IMG/VR virus record: IMGVR_UViG_3300046798_000133 | Span: 1-39,310 of that record | Strand: one strand, 5' to 3' | DNA length: 39,310 nt | From: a virus | Position numbers and translations under genes: made by a program | Notes under the pieces: generated by a model | What the model was told of the DNA's origin: nothing | The model's database searches: none | What the model saw: only the letters and a program-made list of their open reading frames with translations | Part shown: positions 29,922-38,857 of the stretch, piece by piece | Layout of the letters: each line of letters opens with the position of its first letter | Numbering within the stretch: the first letter of the stretch is position 1

Positions 29922-30181
29922 CGCTCTTTGAACACGCCGCCGCCGTGCGCCGGTTCTGGTCAACCATCGGCACGAAGAAGATTCTCCCGAAGCTGAGCGC
30001 CGAGGGCGAGGCGCTTCTCGCGGCGATTGAGCGCGTGCCTGACGGCGTGCTGGTGTCGCGGGCGGCGCTGGAGCGGTGGCGCGACGGCTGTTGGTGTGAC
30101 GATCGCGACGGCAACTGCAACCCGCCGCACAACGCGAACTGCGAGCGGTGCGCGGAGATTGCCGCGCTGCTCCGCGGCTAG
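29918..30181 (+). CDS. Last rightward gene: Cys-rich small protein
   Basis: 87 aa from ATG 29918 (ATGA overlap). The N-terminal helix-rich part (PKLSAEGEALLAAIERVPDG) is followed by a Cys-rich end (DGCWCDDRDGNCNPPHNANC plus one more Cys). It ends at TAG 30181, sharing CTAG with the stop of the convergent gene. Unknown function. Confidence 0.6.
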   Translation: MTLFEHAAAVRRFWSTIGTKKILPKLSAEGEALLAAIERVPDGVLVSRAALERWRDGCWCDDRDGNCNPPHNANCERCAEIAALLRG

Positions 30182-30426
30182 AGCTTCTTCCCCATCGCAA
30201 ACCCCGCCGCGAGGCCGATGACAACGCCGATCACAACCCCCGCGCCCGCCGCGATGGCCGTCCACTTGGCGTTGTCCGCGTTGCAGTCTTTCAGGTCTTT
30301 CGCGCACGTAAGACAGGCCACGGCCTCGGGTTCGGTCATCGGCACGAGCTCGGCCTTTGTGGGCGCGTCGGATGGGTCGGCGAACGCGAGCGACGACGCG
30401 AACAGCAGGGCGAGTGCGAGTTTCAT
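30178..30426 (-). CDS. Last late gene: exported small membrane protein
   Basis: 82 aa from ATG 30426 (ATGA overlap). A signal peptide (MKLALALLFASSLAFA, cleavage after AFA) is followed by a periplasmic part with three Cys (ACLTCAKDLKDC). A C-terminal membrane segment (IAAGAGVVIGVVIGLAAGFA) ends GKKL. No lipobox. It may be a lysis accessory such as a spanin substitute, given the neighbouring holin and lysin; not recognised as a known spanin. Confidence 0.65.
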   Translation of the reverse strand: MKLALALLFASSLAFADPSDAPTKAELVPMTEPEAVACLTCAKDLKDCNADNAKWTAIAAGAGVVIGVVIGLAAGFAMGKKL

Positions 30427-30569
30427 GGTTTCCCTTCCTTCTTGCGCCGCTCAACCTCGGCCTCGGCCTCTTTGCGGTTCTCTTCGTGCTTCGCGTCGGC
30501 CTCGCGCTTTCGGGCGCCGCTGACGAAGGCGACCACGGAGTTGAAGGCGTTGAGCAGGGACTCGAGCAT
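30423..30569 (-). CDS. 48-aa lysis-region protein
   Basis: ATG 30569 shares one base with the lysin stop (TGATG). An N-terminal amphipathic segment (MLESLLNAFNSVVAFVSGAR) precedes a highly charged helix (KHEENRKEAEAEVERRKKEG). The build resembles small inner-membrane-associated lysis helpers. Tentative. Confidence 0.5.
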   Translation of the reverse strand: MLESLLNAFNSVVAFVSGARKREADAKHEENRKEAEAEVERRKKEGKP

Positions 30570-31000
30570 CAGTCGTCGATGTTGATGAAGAACGTCGGAT
30601 GAACGCCCTCGCCGAAGCTGCGCGACATAGGCGCGCGCACGAAGTTGCTGCGGCCGGCCGCGCTCACACAGAGCACGCCCGGCGTGGTCGGCAGCGACTC
30701 GACGCACACGGCGATGTGTCCGTGCTCGGTGCCTTGAATGATGGCCACCGCATCGCCGCCCGCGTTTGCGACTGCCAGCGTCTCGTCATGCGTCGACTTG
30801 CGCCAGCCCAGCGCCACGGCCCGCGGCGAGCTGAACCAATCGTAGAGCTCGTTCGCGCTCATGTTGAGCGGGATGACGTGGCCGCGCATCCCGAGGAAGG
30901 CGCATGCGTAGACGTTGCAGAACGTCGTGTGGCCTTGCGCGATGAAATTGCGGTGGGCGTCGAGGCAGGCGGCGACGTCGAGTTGGCGATTGATGCTCAT
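30569..31000 (-). CDS. Endolysin, CHAP/NlpC-like amidase candidate
   Basis: 143 aa from ATG 31000 (ATGA overlap). The pattern TFCNVYACAFLG (Cys28), GGDAVAIIQGTEHGHIAVCV (His95) and a C-terminal AAGRSNFVRAP fits the Cys-His peptidoglycan hydrolase fold. It has no signal peptide, so it would need the holin upstream. A single domain without a wall-binding module suggests a Gram-negative-type wall. Inferred from motif and neighbours. Confidence 0.7.
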   Translation of the reverse strand: MSINRQLDVAACLDAHRNFIAQGHTTFCNVYACAFLGMRGHVIPLNMSANELYDWFSSPRAVALGWRKSTHDETLAVANAGGDAVAIIQGTEHGHIAVCVESLPTTPGVLCVSAAGRSNFVRAPMSRSFGEGVHPTFFINIDD

Positions 31001-31311
31001 GGTTTGCGCCACCCGGTGCTGGCGCCCAGCATTCCGCCAAAGAAGACAGAGCCGATGGTGGCGACCTTCACGACCCACCGCGGCACGTCCGGGTCTCCGG
31101 CCACGACGCTGGCGACCGCTCCAGACAGAATGAAGCCAGCAAACAACCATGGCGTCAGCCTCGGCGGTATACGCGGCTTGCCGATGCCCTGTTCAAACAG
31201 CTTGCGCTGCACATACTGCGCGGTGACGGGGAAGTGGCTCGGCGTCTTGTCGAGCGAGAGCGGCGCCGAATCGTTCGGCGGTCGCGGCGATGGTCGGGGC
31301 GCGTCAGTCAT
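30997..31311 (-). CDS. Holin candidate (two membrane segments)
   Basis: 104 aa from ATG 31311. The N-terminal 50 residues are polar and Pro-rich. They are followed by two membrane segments, PWLFAGFILSGAVASVVAG and VVKVATIGSVFFGGMLGAS, with a short loop and a basic end (GWRKP). The two-TM layout directly upstream of the lysin gene fits a class II holin. Overlaps the upstream gene by 8 bp. Confidence 0.66.
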   Translation of the reverse strand: MTDAPRPSPRPPNDSAPLSLDKTPSHFPVTAQYVQRKLFEQGIGKPRIPPRLTPWLFAGFILSGAVASVVAGDPDVPRWVVKVATIGSVFFGGMLGASTGWRKP

Positions 31312-31501
31312 CGAGGTCCAACCCCTGCGCCTTGAGCAGCAGTTCGACCGCCTGTCCGGTCAGTCTTGCCTGTACGGCGATGAAGTTGAGCAGTTCTGCC
31401 TGTTCATTGAATCGGCGCTCGACGTACTCGCGCAGGTCATCGTGCTCTGCCTTACTGGCGTGCGGCGCTTTGCCGTTGGGCTCGGGCGACGCGTCGGCCA
31501 T
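31304..31501 (-). CDS. Small coiled-coil protein before holin
   Basis: 65 aa from ATG 31501. Helical: HDDLREYVERRFNEQAELLN and QARLTGQAVELLLKAQG. Similar small helical proteins are common in lysis regions. Role unknown. Confidence 0.57.
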   Translation of the reverse strand: MADASPEPNGKAPHASKAEHDDLREYVERRFNEQAELLNFIAVQARLTGQAVELLLKAQGLDLDD

Positions 31502-31503
31502 GG

Positions 31504-31746
31504 TCAGGTCTCCAGGCCGTTCTGCTTGCGCAACTCCGTCAGCGCCGTCGCCGTCATGTTGTCGAGCAGCGTCGTGCCGGCAGGGTACGACTTCGTGGCA
31601 GCAAGCTGGTTGGTGAAGCCAGCGCCGTCATCCACCGTGCCGTTCGCGGTCACGACGTAGGAGCCGTTGGTCTGCACGAGAACCGTGAAACTGGTGGCCT
31701 TGGCGTTCGCAGCGAGCAGCGTGACGGTCTTGTTGGTCAGGGCCAT
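31504..31746 (-). CDS. Small virion-like protein
   Basis: 80 aa from ATG 31746 with AAGGAG upstream. Beta-rich, Thr/Ala/Asn-rich (SFTVLVQTNGSYVVTANGTV) and a C-terminal helix (MTATALTELRKQNG). Probably a small tail or fibre accessory protein, by composition and place after the fibre gene. Confidence 0.6.
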   Translation of the reverse strand: MALTNKTVTLLAANAKATSFTVLVQTNGSYVVTANGTVDDGAGFTNQLAATKSYPAGTTLLDNMTATALTELRKQNGLET

Positions 31747-31756
31747 GGGCTGCTCC

Positions 31757-32431
31757 TTAGAAGGCGATTGCGATGCATGCGATGACGTCGTTCGCGCCCC
31801 AGTTGCCCGACACGCCGCCGCTGGTGTAGTTGCCGATGACGGCGGTGGTCGTGGTCGAAGAGATCATCTTCGTCTGGGCGTGGTTCGCGTCGTTGGTGGT
31901 GATGTTTTGGCAGAGCACAACCCAGCCAGTCGCTGCGGCAGGCAGGCCAATCGTGCCCGACGCGCTCGCGGCTCCGGTGTTGACAGTGAACGCGATGGAG
32001 CCGTTACTTGCGACGACTGACGCGCCCGCGCCGAATCCCGCCGAGATGGTCGGCGCGGTGTTATAGACGGCGTTGGCGGTGACGCCGTATTTCGCATTCG
32101 CGGCAAGCGCAATCGTGTTGCCGACGGTAGTTCCACCGCTAAGCGTGATGGCTCCCGTAGCGCCGTTCACGTTGAAGTTGTTGTTGCCAGCGGCGAGCGT
32201 GCCCGTGACAGCCACGCCGGCCGCGCCGGTTCCCGCGAACGTGACGGTGGTGCCGTCGCTGCTCACGAAGTCGTTGGCCGAGGAGCTGAACTTGATGCGC
32301 GCGCCCGTGACGAGGGTGATTGCATTGAGCGCCGCCGCCTGCGTGAGCGAAATGCTGCGCGCGACGATGTCTTGGCCGATGAGGCTCGCAACGCTGAATG
32401 CGTTCTTGAGCCCCTGGAAGCCGAAGCTCAC
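31757..32431 (-). CDS. Putative tail fibre / tail-surface protein
   Basis: 224 aa from GTG 32431 (GTGA overlap); the open frame above this is a shadow. The N-terminal helix is followed by repeated beta-strand sequence rich in Gly, Ala, Thr and Asn (DGTTVTFAGTGAAGVAVTGT, then NNNFNVNGATGAITLSGGTT), as in trimeric fibres. The C-terminal GNWGANDVIACIAIAF is typical of a small fibre tip domain. A likely receptor-binding or fibre component; the receptor cannot be guessed. Confidence 0.68.
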   Translation of the reverse strand: MSFGFQGLKNAFSVASLIGQDIVARSISLTQAAALNAITLVTGARIKFSSSANDFVSSDGTTVTFAGTGAAGVAVTGTLAAGNNNFNVNGATGAITLSGGTTVGNTIALAANAKYGVTANAVYNTAPTISAGFGAGASVVASNGSIAFTVNTGAASASGTIGLPAAATGWVVLCQNITTNDANHAQTKMISSTTTTAVIGNYTSGGVSGNWGANDVIACIAIAF

Positions 32432-32955
32432 AGAAGCTCCCAGCACACGAGCGAAGCCGTTCCGCTCGCTGAAATCCACTGCAGCCAACCCTGCGTCGAC
32501 AGCATCACCAGCTCGCGCACGTCGCCTGCGTTCATCGGCACGCCGGGGAAGGTGTTCACGACGGGCGGCACGGTGGCCGTAGAGGCGACGGTCCAGTAGC
32601 GACCGTCGTTCACCAGCGGCGACTCCGATGGCATCAGGAAGCCCGCGGCGATTGCGTGCACCAGGTAGACGCGCCCCGCCATTGAGCCGATCAGCGGCCT
32701 CGTGAAGCCGTCAGCGGCGACCGGCGTCACGGCAAAAGGAGTCGCGGTGGTGAGGTTGTTGACCGCCGCGCCGGTCGAGGTGAGAACGCCGCTCGCGGGT
32801 TGAACGCCGAGCAGCGTCTGCATGGTGGCGCTCGGATTGCCCGGCACCAATTGCCCCTGGCCCAGCCCAGGGAACGGCGGAAACATCGGCGCCCCGTTGA
32901 GCTGCGTCAGGAGCGTTTTCTCTGCGGCGGGCCGCGCCGGGTTCGTGGAGCCCAT
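32428..32955 (-). CDS. Minor virion protein next to fibre gene
   Basis: 175 aa from ATG 32955. Gly/Pro/Thr-rich, with strands such as VYLVHAIAAGFL and RELVMLSTQGWLQWI, ending SLVCWELL. This looks like a small tail-surface or fibre-attachment protein. Not recognised by family. Confidence 0.6.
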   Translation of the reverse strand: MGSTNPARPAAEKTLLTQLNGAPMFPPFPGLGQGQLVPGNPSATMQTLLGVQPASGVLTSTGAAVNNLTTATPFAVTPVAADGFTRPLIGSMAGRVYLVHAIAAGFLMPSESPLVNDGRYWTVASTATVPPVVNTFPGVPMNAGDVRELVMLSTQGWLQWISASGTASLVCWELL

Positions 32956-33146
32956 CAGCGACCTCCGCCCAGCGCCTTGGCGAACTCGCGCAGGCGGTCG
33001 GTTTCGGCCTGCTGCGTGGATTCGTCGGAGACCTCTTCCGGCATCTCGTGTTCGCCCGACTCGCCACCGAGCGCCATGCCGTCATCGTCGACAGCGCCGC
33101 CGCAGCTGAGGCACATTCCATTTTCGTGATGTTTGGCGCCGTTCAT
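32955..33146 (-). CDS. Small acidic zinc-knuckle protein
   Basis: 63 aa from ATG 33146 (AAAGGA upstream). CLSCGG and an acidic helix (EMPEEVSDESTQQAETDRLR), ending EFAKALGGGR. The N-terminus has HHENGM, giving possible His ligands. Function unknown. Confidence 0.55.
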   Translation of the reverse strand: MNGAKHHENGMCLSCGGAVDDDGMALGGESGEHEMPEEVSDESTQQAETDRLREFAKALGGGR

Positions 33147-33167
33147 TAGGTCCTTTCTAACACTATT

Positions 33168-35552
33168 TCAGGCCGTCTTTTCCATCTCCCGCCGCTGTCC
33201 GGGGGTCGCCATGCGGTTCGCGTCTCCGAGCTCGGCGCCCTCGGTCGCCGCGCCCATCTGCTCGCTCGGCTTGCCCACCGCGCCCGCGATGGCGCGCTGA
33301 TTCGCCGCGATCGCCTCGGGCCGCGTAGTGCCGTCCGCCGACACGCCGGACAGCAGCGAGAGCATCAGCCGCGCGCGGTAGGACATTTTCTCGCCGCTCA
33401 CCAACCGCTCGAGCGCGCGCGTCTTGACGTGCTCAGCGAACGCAGGGAAGACCGCGCGCACGGCATCGAGCGTCGGCCGCGTCAGCGTCCCGCGCGCGGC
33501 ATGGCGAAGCAGGCTTATGGGATCCTGAACCGCTTCGAGCTTGAGGCCGAACGCGTGCCGCTCGGTCTGCGTCGGCACCCACTCTTTCGCGAGCGGGCCG
33601 GGCTTTGGCGGCGTCTCGGCCTGACTGGCGAGGTAGGCGACGGCGCGGTGAGCGGTCGCGGTCATCGCCGCCGACACGGCCGGGGCGACGGCGCCGAATG
33701 CGGCGAGGTTCTTTGCTGAGCGGTCGAGCAGCGCCTGCGGGTCGGTCGCGAGGTTGCGAATCTCATCGACGCGGCGGCGGTGTGCCTCGGTCGACTCCTG
33801 ACGCATCCGCTTGGCGCCGAAGTCCTGCGTATTCAGCACCGCGGGCCGCGCGGGCGGCTTCGTGCCCTTGACGACGTGCTGCAGCCCTTCGTCGACGGCC
33901 CGGTCATGCTCGGCGAGCGCCGCGTGCGTCGCGGCGATGTCGGTGGCGCGCGCGAGCGACGCCGCGTGTTCGTCGGGCGCCTCGGGCCGGAGACCGGCGA
34001 GCTGTGCGCTGGCGGCATAGGCCGGGTCAACCTGTGCGGTGACGATGTGCTGGGCAAGGGCGAGCTCGGGCGACCGCTGGGCGGCGAGCATCAACGCCGG
34101 GCCGTAGGCGCCCAGCTTCGGCGCGGTCGTCGGCAGCGTCGCCGCGAATGAGGCCGCGACGGCCTTCATGGCGGGCGACTTCGAGAGGCGGTCGGCGGTC
34201 TGCGCAATGATGGCGGCGCCGTGTTCGCGCAGCAGTTTCGTTCCGAGTCCGCCGATGAGGCCGAACGGATGAACTCCGCCGAGTCCGATGGAAGAGGCGA
34301 TGTCGACGAGGTTGAACGATGTTCCGCGTCCCGCGCCAGTTCCCGCCAACCGCTCAGCGGTCTTGAGCGAGCCGTAGAGTTTCTTCGTGTCGAGGAATGC
34401 TTGACCCTCAGCGCCGAGCGCCGGAACCAACTGGCGATCGACCTCAGACCGAGCGAAGCCAGCCAGTCGACGCTTGAGTCCGAGCGCCAAGTCGTCTTCG
34501 GCCGCGCCGCGCGAGAACTTCGCCGCCGCCTGAAGGTCTTGCTTCCATTTGTCGAGCGCGCGCCACGTGCCGAGCTTCGGGTCCGTCGCGATGTCTTCGA
34601 GCGCGGTGCGCGCTTTCTTGAGCGACGGGCCGATCGCCTCGCGCTCCAGCGGGCTCAGGTCTGCGATGTGCTGATCAAGGCCTCGCAGCGCAGCGGCGAA
34701 GTCTGGCCTCGACGCCTTGTCGGCCGCGTCGAGAAACGCGCCCTTCGCCGGGCCGACCTTTGCGACGTCGGCGGCGATGGATTTCTCCATTGCCTCGGGC
34801 GACAACTTGAGGTGGCCGCGCTCGCGAACCGTCGCGATCGCATCCTCAATGTCGGCGTCGCTGTATTTGCGCAGCTCCTTGGCCGTGTTGCGAAACGCCT
34901 TCAGCGTCGCGTGGTCCGCCACGTCGTCGAGCGCCGACTGGCCGCCCTTGATGACCGTCGAGAGTTTCGGCAGTAACCTCGCCGCGCCCTCTTCGATTGC
35001 GCCGCCCACGCCGCCGCCGAGCGAGCCGAGCACCGCGCCGAGCCCAGCGCCCGCGATGAGCTTCTCCGCCGTCAACTGCGTGTCGCCCAACGCCGCGTCG
35101 CTGACGGTGTTCCCGGCGCCATAGAGCGTGCCGATGACACCGCCGCTCAGCGCTTTCTGTCCGAGGCGACCGAGCGTCGTTGCGGCACGCGTCCCTTCAA
35201 TGGCGGGCGCCAGCTTGTTGAGCGGTGACGCGACCATGCCGGCGAACTCGCCGACGCCTGCCGCGATAGGGCTTTCTTCCATCGCCTTGAGCACCGCCGC
35301 CTTCGTCTCGTGCGGCTGCGTCGCGCCGACGTAGGCGCCGTAGCCGCCAGCGGTCGTGCCCTGTAGCGCGCCGAGTCCGAGCGCATTGACGATCGGCGCC
35401 GCTTCGGCCGCAGCGCCCTTGACAGATTCCATCGCCGTCGGGCCGCTGCCGTCGTCGAGGCGCCAGCCGTCTTTCTGCGCCGCCATCCAGTCTTCGGGCG
35501 AGCCGTCGAACACCATGCGCTCGCCCTTGGGGCCAATGACGGGCGTGCTCAA
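33168..35552 (-). CDS. Internal virion / DNA ejection protein (794 aa)
   Basis: 794 aa from TTG 35552, which overlaps the upstream stop as TTGA; an ATG at 35516 is an alternative. An N-terminal small domain (EDWMAAQKDGWRLDD) is followed by Gly/Ala-rich hydrophobic stretches (ALGLGALQGTTAGGYGAYVG and GAGLGAVLGSLGGGVGGAIE) that could span membrane, then long charged helices (RERGHLKLSPEAMEKSIAAD onward) to the end. This composition is typical of proteins that leave the capsid with the DNA and form a channel. Position downstream of the 1099-aa protein agrees. Confidence 0.68.
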   Translation of the reverse strand: MSTPVIGPKGERMVFDGSPEDWMAAQKDGWRLDDGSGPTAMESVKGAAAEAAPIVNALGLGALQGTTAGGYGAYVGATQPHETKAAVLKAMEESPIAAGVGEFAGMVASPLNKLAPAIEGTRAATTLGRLGQKALSGGVIGTLYGAGNTVSDAALGDTQLTAEKLIAGAGLGAVLGSLGGGVGGAIEEGAARLLPKLSTVIKGGQSALDDVADHATLKAFRNTAKELRKYSDADIEDAIATVRERGHLKLSPEAMEKSIAADVAKVGPAKGAFLDAADKASRPDFAAALRGLDQHIADLSPLEREAIGPSLKKARTALEDIATDPKLGTWRALDKWKQDLQAAAKFSRGAAEDDLALGLKRRLAGFARSEVDRQLVPALGAEGQAFLDTKKLYGSLKTAERLAGTGAGRGTSFNLVDIASSIGLGGVHPFGLIGGLGTKLLREHGAAIIAQTADRLSKSPAMKAVAASFAATLPTTAPKLGAYGPALMLAAQRSPELALAQHIVTAQVDPAYAASAQLAGLRPEAPDEHAASLARATDIAATHAALAEHDRAVDEGLQHVVKGTKPPARPAVLNTQDFGAKRMRQESTEAHRRRVDEIRNLATDPQALLDRSAKNLAAFGAVAPAVSAAMTATAHRAVAYLASQAETPPKPGPLAKEWVPTQTERHAFGLKLEAVQDPISLLRHAARGTLTRPTLDAVRAVFPAFAEHVKTRALERLVSGEKMSYRARLMLSLLSGVSADGTTRPEAIAANQRAIAGAVGKPSEQMGAATEGAELGDANRMATPGQRREMEKTA

Positions 35553-38500
35553 CGGAGACCCCGCGCCGAACGCTCATTCTTCACGGAGTCGATGATGATT
35601 TGCTTCACGCGGTCGAGCTTTGCCCGCTTCGTCCCTTCGAGAGAGAAGACGGCCTTCGGGTCGCCGATGGCCTCTTCCAGCAACGCCTTGTCGCCTGGGC
35701 CAATCTGGCCAAGCTTGTTGATGTCCTTCATCTTCACCACGAGCTGTGCGGTGTCGGTGTCCAGCCGCGCGGCATCGGAACCCACGTGCTGATTGAACGC
35801 CGTCTTGCCGGGGATAGCGCTCTGTGTGGCCTTGAGCGTGCCTTCGATGCTGTCGATGAGCCCGAGCGCGTCCTTTGCCGCCGACGTCACGTCGCCGACC
35901 GACTTGCGCTCGCCCTCGCTCAGGCCGCCCTTCGCGCTGGCCGCCGTAGCCGCGATGTTGAGTTGTTGGTTCTTGACGCGGTTCTCGAACGTCTGCTGCT
36001 CGGCCATCTTCGTCTTGTCGATGGCGCCGCCGCGCAGTGCCGCCGCGAACGCCTGCCCCTTGGCCTTGGCGATCGGTTCGTTCGTCGCCGCAACTATCTT
36101 CTCGGCGCGCAGAGCCGCCGCGTCGAGCGCCGCCGCCTTGGCGAGCTCGGTTGCCGCGATGTCGTCGTGCCCGGCCTGGCGCGCCATGTCGTAGTACGTC
36201 TGCGCGGCCTGAAGCTTCTGGGTGCCCTTCTTTAGCCGCAGCTCGTGCTGCGCCTTCTGGGCCTCAATGTCACGGTCGATGGCCTGATTCATCATCACGG
36301 CCGACTTGTTGATGCCGTCGGGTCCGGTGCCGGCCGCGCCGAGCGCGAGTCCGATGATGCCGAGCACTTTCTGCCCGGTGTTGCGCGACGCCCAGAAGCG
36401 GCCGGGGTCGACGTTCGCGTCGATGCGGTTGAACTCTTCCTGTGCCGCCGTCCATCGGGTCATTGCCTCGGACGTCTGTTGCCGCGCGCGGTCGTGCGCC
36501 GCCTTCATGTCGAGTTGCGCCGCCTGAATCGCGGACTCGCGCGCCGCGATGCCTGCGACTTCGGCGCGTGCCTTGCCGACCTCGGCTTCGGTATTGGCCT
36601 CGTTCGCGAGTTGCGCCTCGTTCGCCGCGAACCCCTCCTCGAGCCCATGCGACGGGGGCAGCGAGACGCCGCCGCCGATCGGCCTCGCGGCCGGCGCTGG
36701 CGGCGGAGCTTCGTCTTTCGCTGGCGCAGCGTCTGGCGCCTTGATGCCATTGGGCAGCGGCTTCGCGGCGTCGGCTGCCTCTTGGCGCGCGACGACAGCG
36801 GGCGCGGAGAAGCCGACGCCGAGCACGGGGTCGTAACCCGGAGGCTTGGCCATGGCCCGAGCGAGCCCGCTGCCCTCCATGAAGCCCATGGCTGGGGGCG
36901 CGGCCTGCGGTTGGTATGAGGCGGGAACAAGCGCGGCCGCGCCAGCGTCGACGCCAGGGCCAGGCGTGTAGAGCGGCGGCACATAGCCAGCCGGAACTCC
37001 GCTCGCGTCGACCTCTCCACCCCCGGCAAAGCGCGGCACCGACGCCGTCAGGCTGCGTGCGAATTCGGCCAACCGCTCTTGCGTGCTCGGCTCGCGCTTC
37101 GCCGTCTTGGCGTGCGGCTGGTACTCGTCGCCCGTCTCCTCTTCGTAGGCGCGCCGACGGCTCTCGCCCCTCTCCTGCTCGGCGGCGCGGCGGGAGATGA
37201 ACTCGCGCTCCGTCTCCAGTTTCTCTCCGCCCGGCCCGCGCGCGGTGATTTTGCCGCCGTCCGCGTAGCCGATGGTGCCGCCGTGGGCCTTGAAGTCGGG
37301 GTCCGAGCCGCCGAGGTCGGCCGGGCCGCCGCGGTCGCCGCTGTAATCCGAAAGCTCGCCGCTGTCCCACGTCGACATGTCAGAAGAACCGCCGCCGCCC
37401 TTGCCGCCCGCGCCAGCAAAAGCCGTTGCGGCCTGTCCCGCGCCACTGAACAGCCCGCGCATCGCCGCCTGCTGTTCGACGCCAATGCCAAGGTTCGTCA
37501 TCGTATTGCGCCACGCGGCCTCTTGCTGTGCCTGCGCGAGCGACAGTTCTTGCCCGCGAGCCGTGCTGAGTCGCTTGCCGAGAGCGTTCTGTCCCGATTC
37601 CTGTTCCTTGGCCTTCTGAACCGCGGCCTCCGCACCGCCCGCCTGGGCCGCTTCCGCGCCGCTCGCGATCCGCGCTTCCGCAGGCGCGCCGCCCTGCATG
37701 CCCTTCGCGATCGCCGCGTCGGAGGCATTCGTCAGCATCTGAGGGGCGACGGACGGGCCGCCGCCGTTCGCGCGCGCGCGCTGCATTTCGGCGAGTTGAT
37801 TCCCTGCCACGCGCGTCTGCGCGAAGTTGCCGGTGTCGAGGATGCCGCCGTTCTTGACGGATGGAGCCTGAACGTCGCCCTCAAGCCCGAACATGTCGAA
37901 TGAGCCGGGGCGAGGTCCGGTCGGGTCGACGTCGCCGGGTTTCCACGGGCGGTTGAGCTCGGCTTCGTATGGGCTGACGTCGCCACCGTCGGCCATGCCG
38001 GCGCCGCCTGAGCGGGCGTGACTCGCGTTGAGCGTGCGCACGAACTCCGCGGCGGCCTCTGGGTCGTGCGCGATGGAGCGCGGCAGCACGACTTCTCCCG
38101 GCGATAGCTTTGCCGAAACGATGTCGTTCGCTTCGTCGTCGCCGAAGACCTTCGGCTTGCCGGGAACCTCGCCACCCTTTGACAGCCCCGCGCCGGCCGA
38201 CACGCCCTGTCCGACGCCGCTGGCGTACTGCCCGGCATTCTTCGTCGCCTGTTGCTTCAGCAGCAGATTCGTCTGACGCAAGCCCGAGCCCGCATTGGCC
38301 GCCGCCGTCGCTTGCCCGATGTCCTGCGCGCCTTGACCCGAGATGAGTTGGTCGAGCTGGTCTTGGGCGCTCAACTTTGACTGCTCACGGAGAATGTTGG
38401 CCTGACCCGCCGCGCGCTGATCGACGCCGCCCTGCGCGGTGGCGATTCCGCGCTCCGAACTGCCGTAGTCTGTGCCGGGGCTGCTCGAGCCGAGCGCCGT

Positions 38501-38848
38501 CGCGGCATCCCGCCCCCGAGTAGTCGCCTCCTGCAGCGTCTTCTCCCATGCGCCCGAGCCGGTCGACGCCTGCTGCTGCAGCGTCGCGAGGAAATCCGAC
38601 GTCTGTTGCCGCTGGAAGTCCGCCTGGCCGGTGTCGAGTTGAGCGCCTGGTGCGCTGTTGTTGAGACGAGAACCGGTAAACGTATTCCCCTGTGGGCTGT
38701 TCGGGTCGGAGAGCGGAGTCGGACCGAGATAGCGGGCGGTGTCCGCGCTGCTCTCCTGTGCGTCCGCGTCGTCGCTGATGGGCTCATTGGGGCCATAATG
38801 GCGGCCCTTGTTCGAAGTCCAACCGCCGTCGGGAGTGAACTGACCCAT
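35549..38848 (-). CDS. Large internal virion / ejection protein (1099 aa)
   Basis: 1099 aa from ATG 38848 (GAAGAGA upstream). N-terminal Gln/Ala-rich helices with repeats such as AAANAGSGLRQTNLLLKQQA. A domain with SAKLSPGEVVLPRSI is widespread in podovirus virion proteins, and several GGxV/GGEV spots (RFAGGGEVD, ADGGKITARG) follow. A C-terminal part has a short hydrophobic stretch (VLGIIGLALGAAG) and long coiled coil (AIDRDIEAQKAQHELRLKKG). Size, order next to the nozzle and the 794-aa gene, and lack of enzyme motifs fit an internal core protein. No lysozyme domain seen. Confidence 0.7.
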   Translation of the reverse strand: MGQFTPDGGWTSNKGRHYGPNEPISDDADAQESSADTARYLGPTPLSDPNSPQGNTFTGSRLNNSAPGAQLDTGQADFQRQQTSDFLATLQQQASTGSGAWEKTLQEATTRGRDAATALGSSSPGTDYGSSERGIATAQGGVDQRAAGQANILREQSKLSAQDQLDQLISGQGAQDIGQATAAANAGSGLRQTNLLLKQQATKNAGQYASGVGQGVSAGAGLSKGGEVPGKPKVFGDDEANDIVSAKLSPGEVVLPRSIAHDPEAAAEFVRTLNASHARSGGAGMADGGDVSPYEAELNRPWKPGDVDPTGPRPGSFDMFGLEGDVQAPSVKNGGILDTGNFAQTRVAGNQLAEMQRARANGGGPSVAPQMLTNASDAAIAKGMQGGAPAEARIASGAEAAQAGGAEAAVQKAKEQESGQNALGKRLSTARGQELSLAQAQQEAAWRNTMTNLGIGVEQQAAMRGLFSGAGQAATAFAGAGGKGGGGSSDMSTWDSGELSDYSGDRGGPADLGGSDPDFKAHGGTIGYADGGKITARGPGGEKLETEREFISRRAAEQERGESRRRAYEEETGDEYQPHAKTAKREPSTQERLAEFARSLTASVPRFAGGGEVDASGVPAGYVPPLYTPGPGVDAGAAALVPASYQPQAAPPAMGFMEGSGLARAMAKPPGYDPVLGVGFSAPAVVARQEAADAAKPLPNGIKAPDAAPAKDEAPPPAPAARPIGGGVSLPPSHGLEEGFAANEAQLANEANTEAEVGKARAEVAGIAARESAIQAAQLDMKAAHDRARQQTSEAMTRWTAAQEEFNRIDANVDPGRFWASRNTGQKVLGIIGLALGAAGTGPDGINKSAVMMNQAIDRDIEAQKAQHELRLKKGTQKLQAAQTYYDMARQAGHDDIAATELAKAAALDAAALRAEKIVAATNEPIAKAKGQAFAAALRGGAIDKTKMAEQQTFENRVKNQQLNIAATAASAKGGLSEGERKSVGDVTSAAKDALGLIDSIEGTLKATQSAIPGKTAFNQHVGSDAARLDTDTAQLVVKMKDINKLGQIGPGDKALLEEAIGDPKAVFSLEGTKRAKLDRVKQIIIDSVKNERSARGLR

Positions 38849-38857
38849 TGTTCTCTT

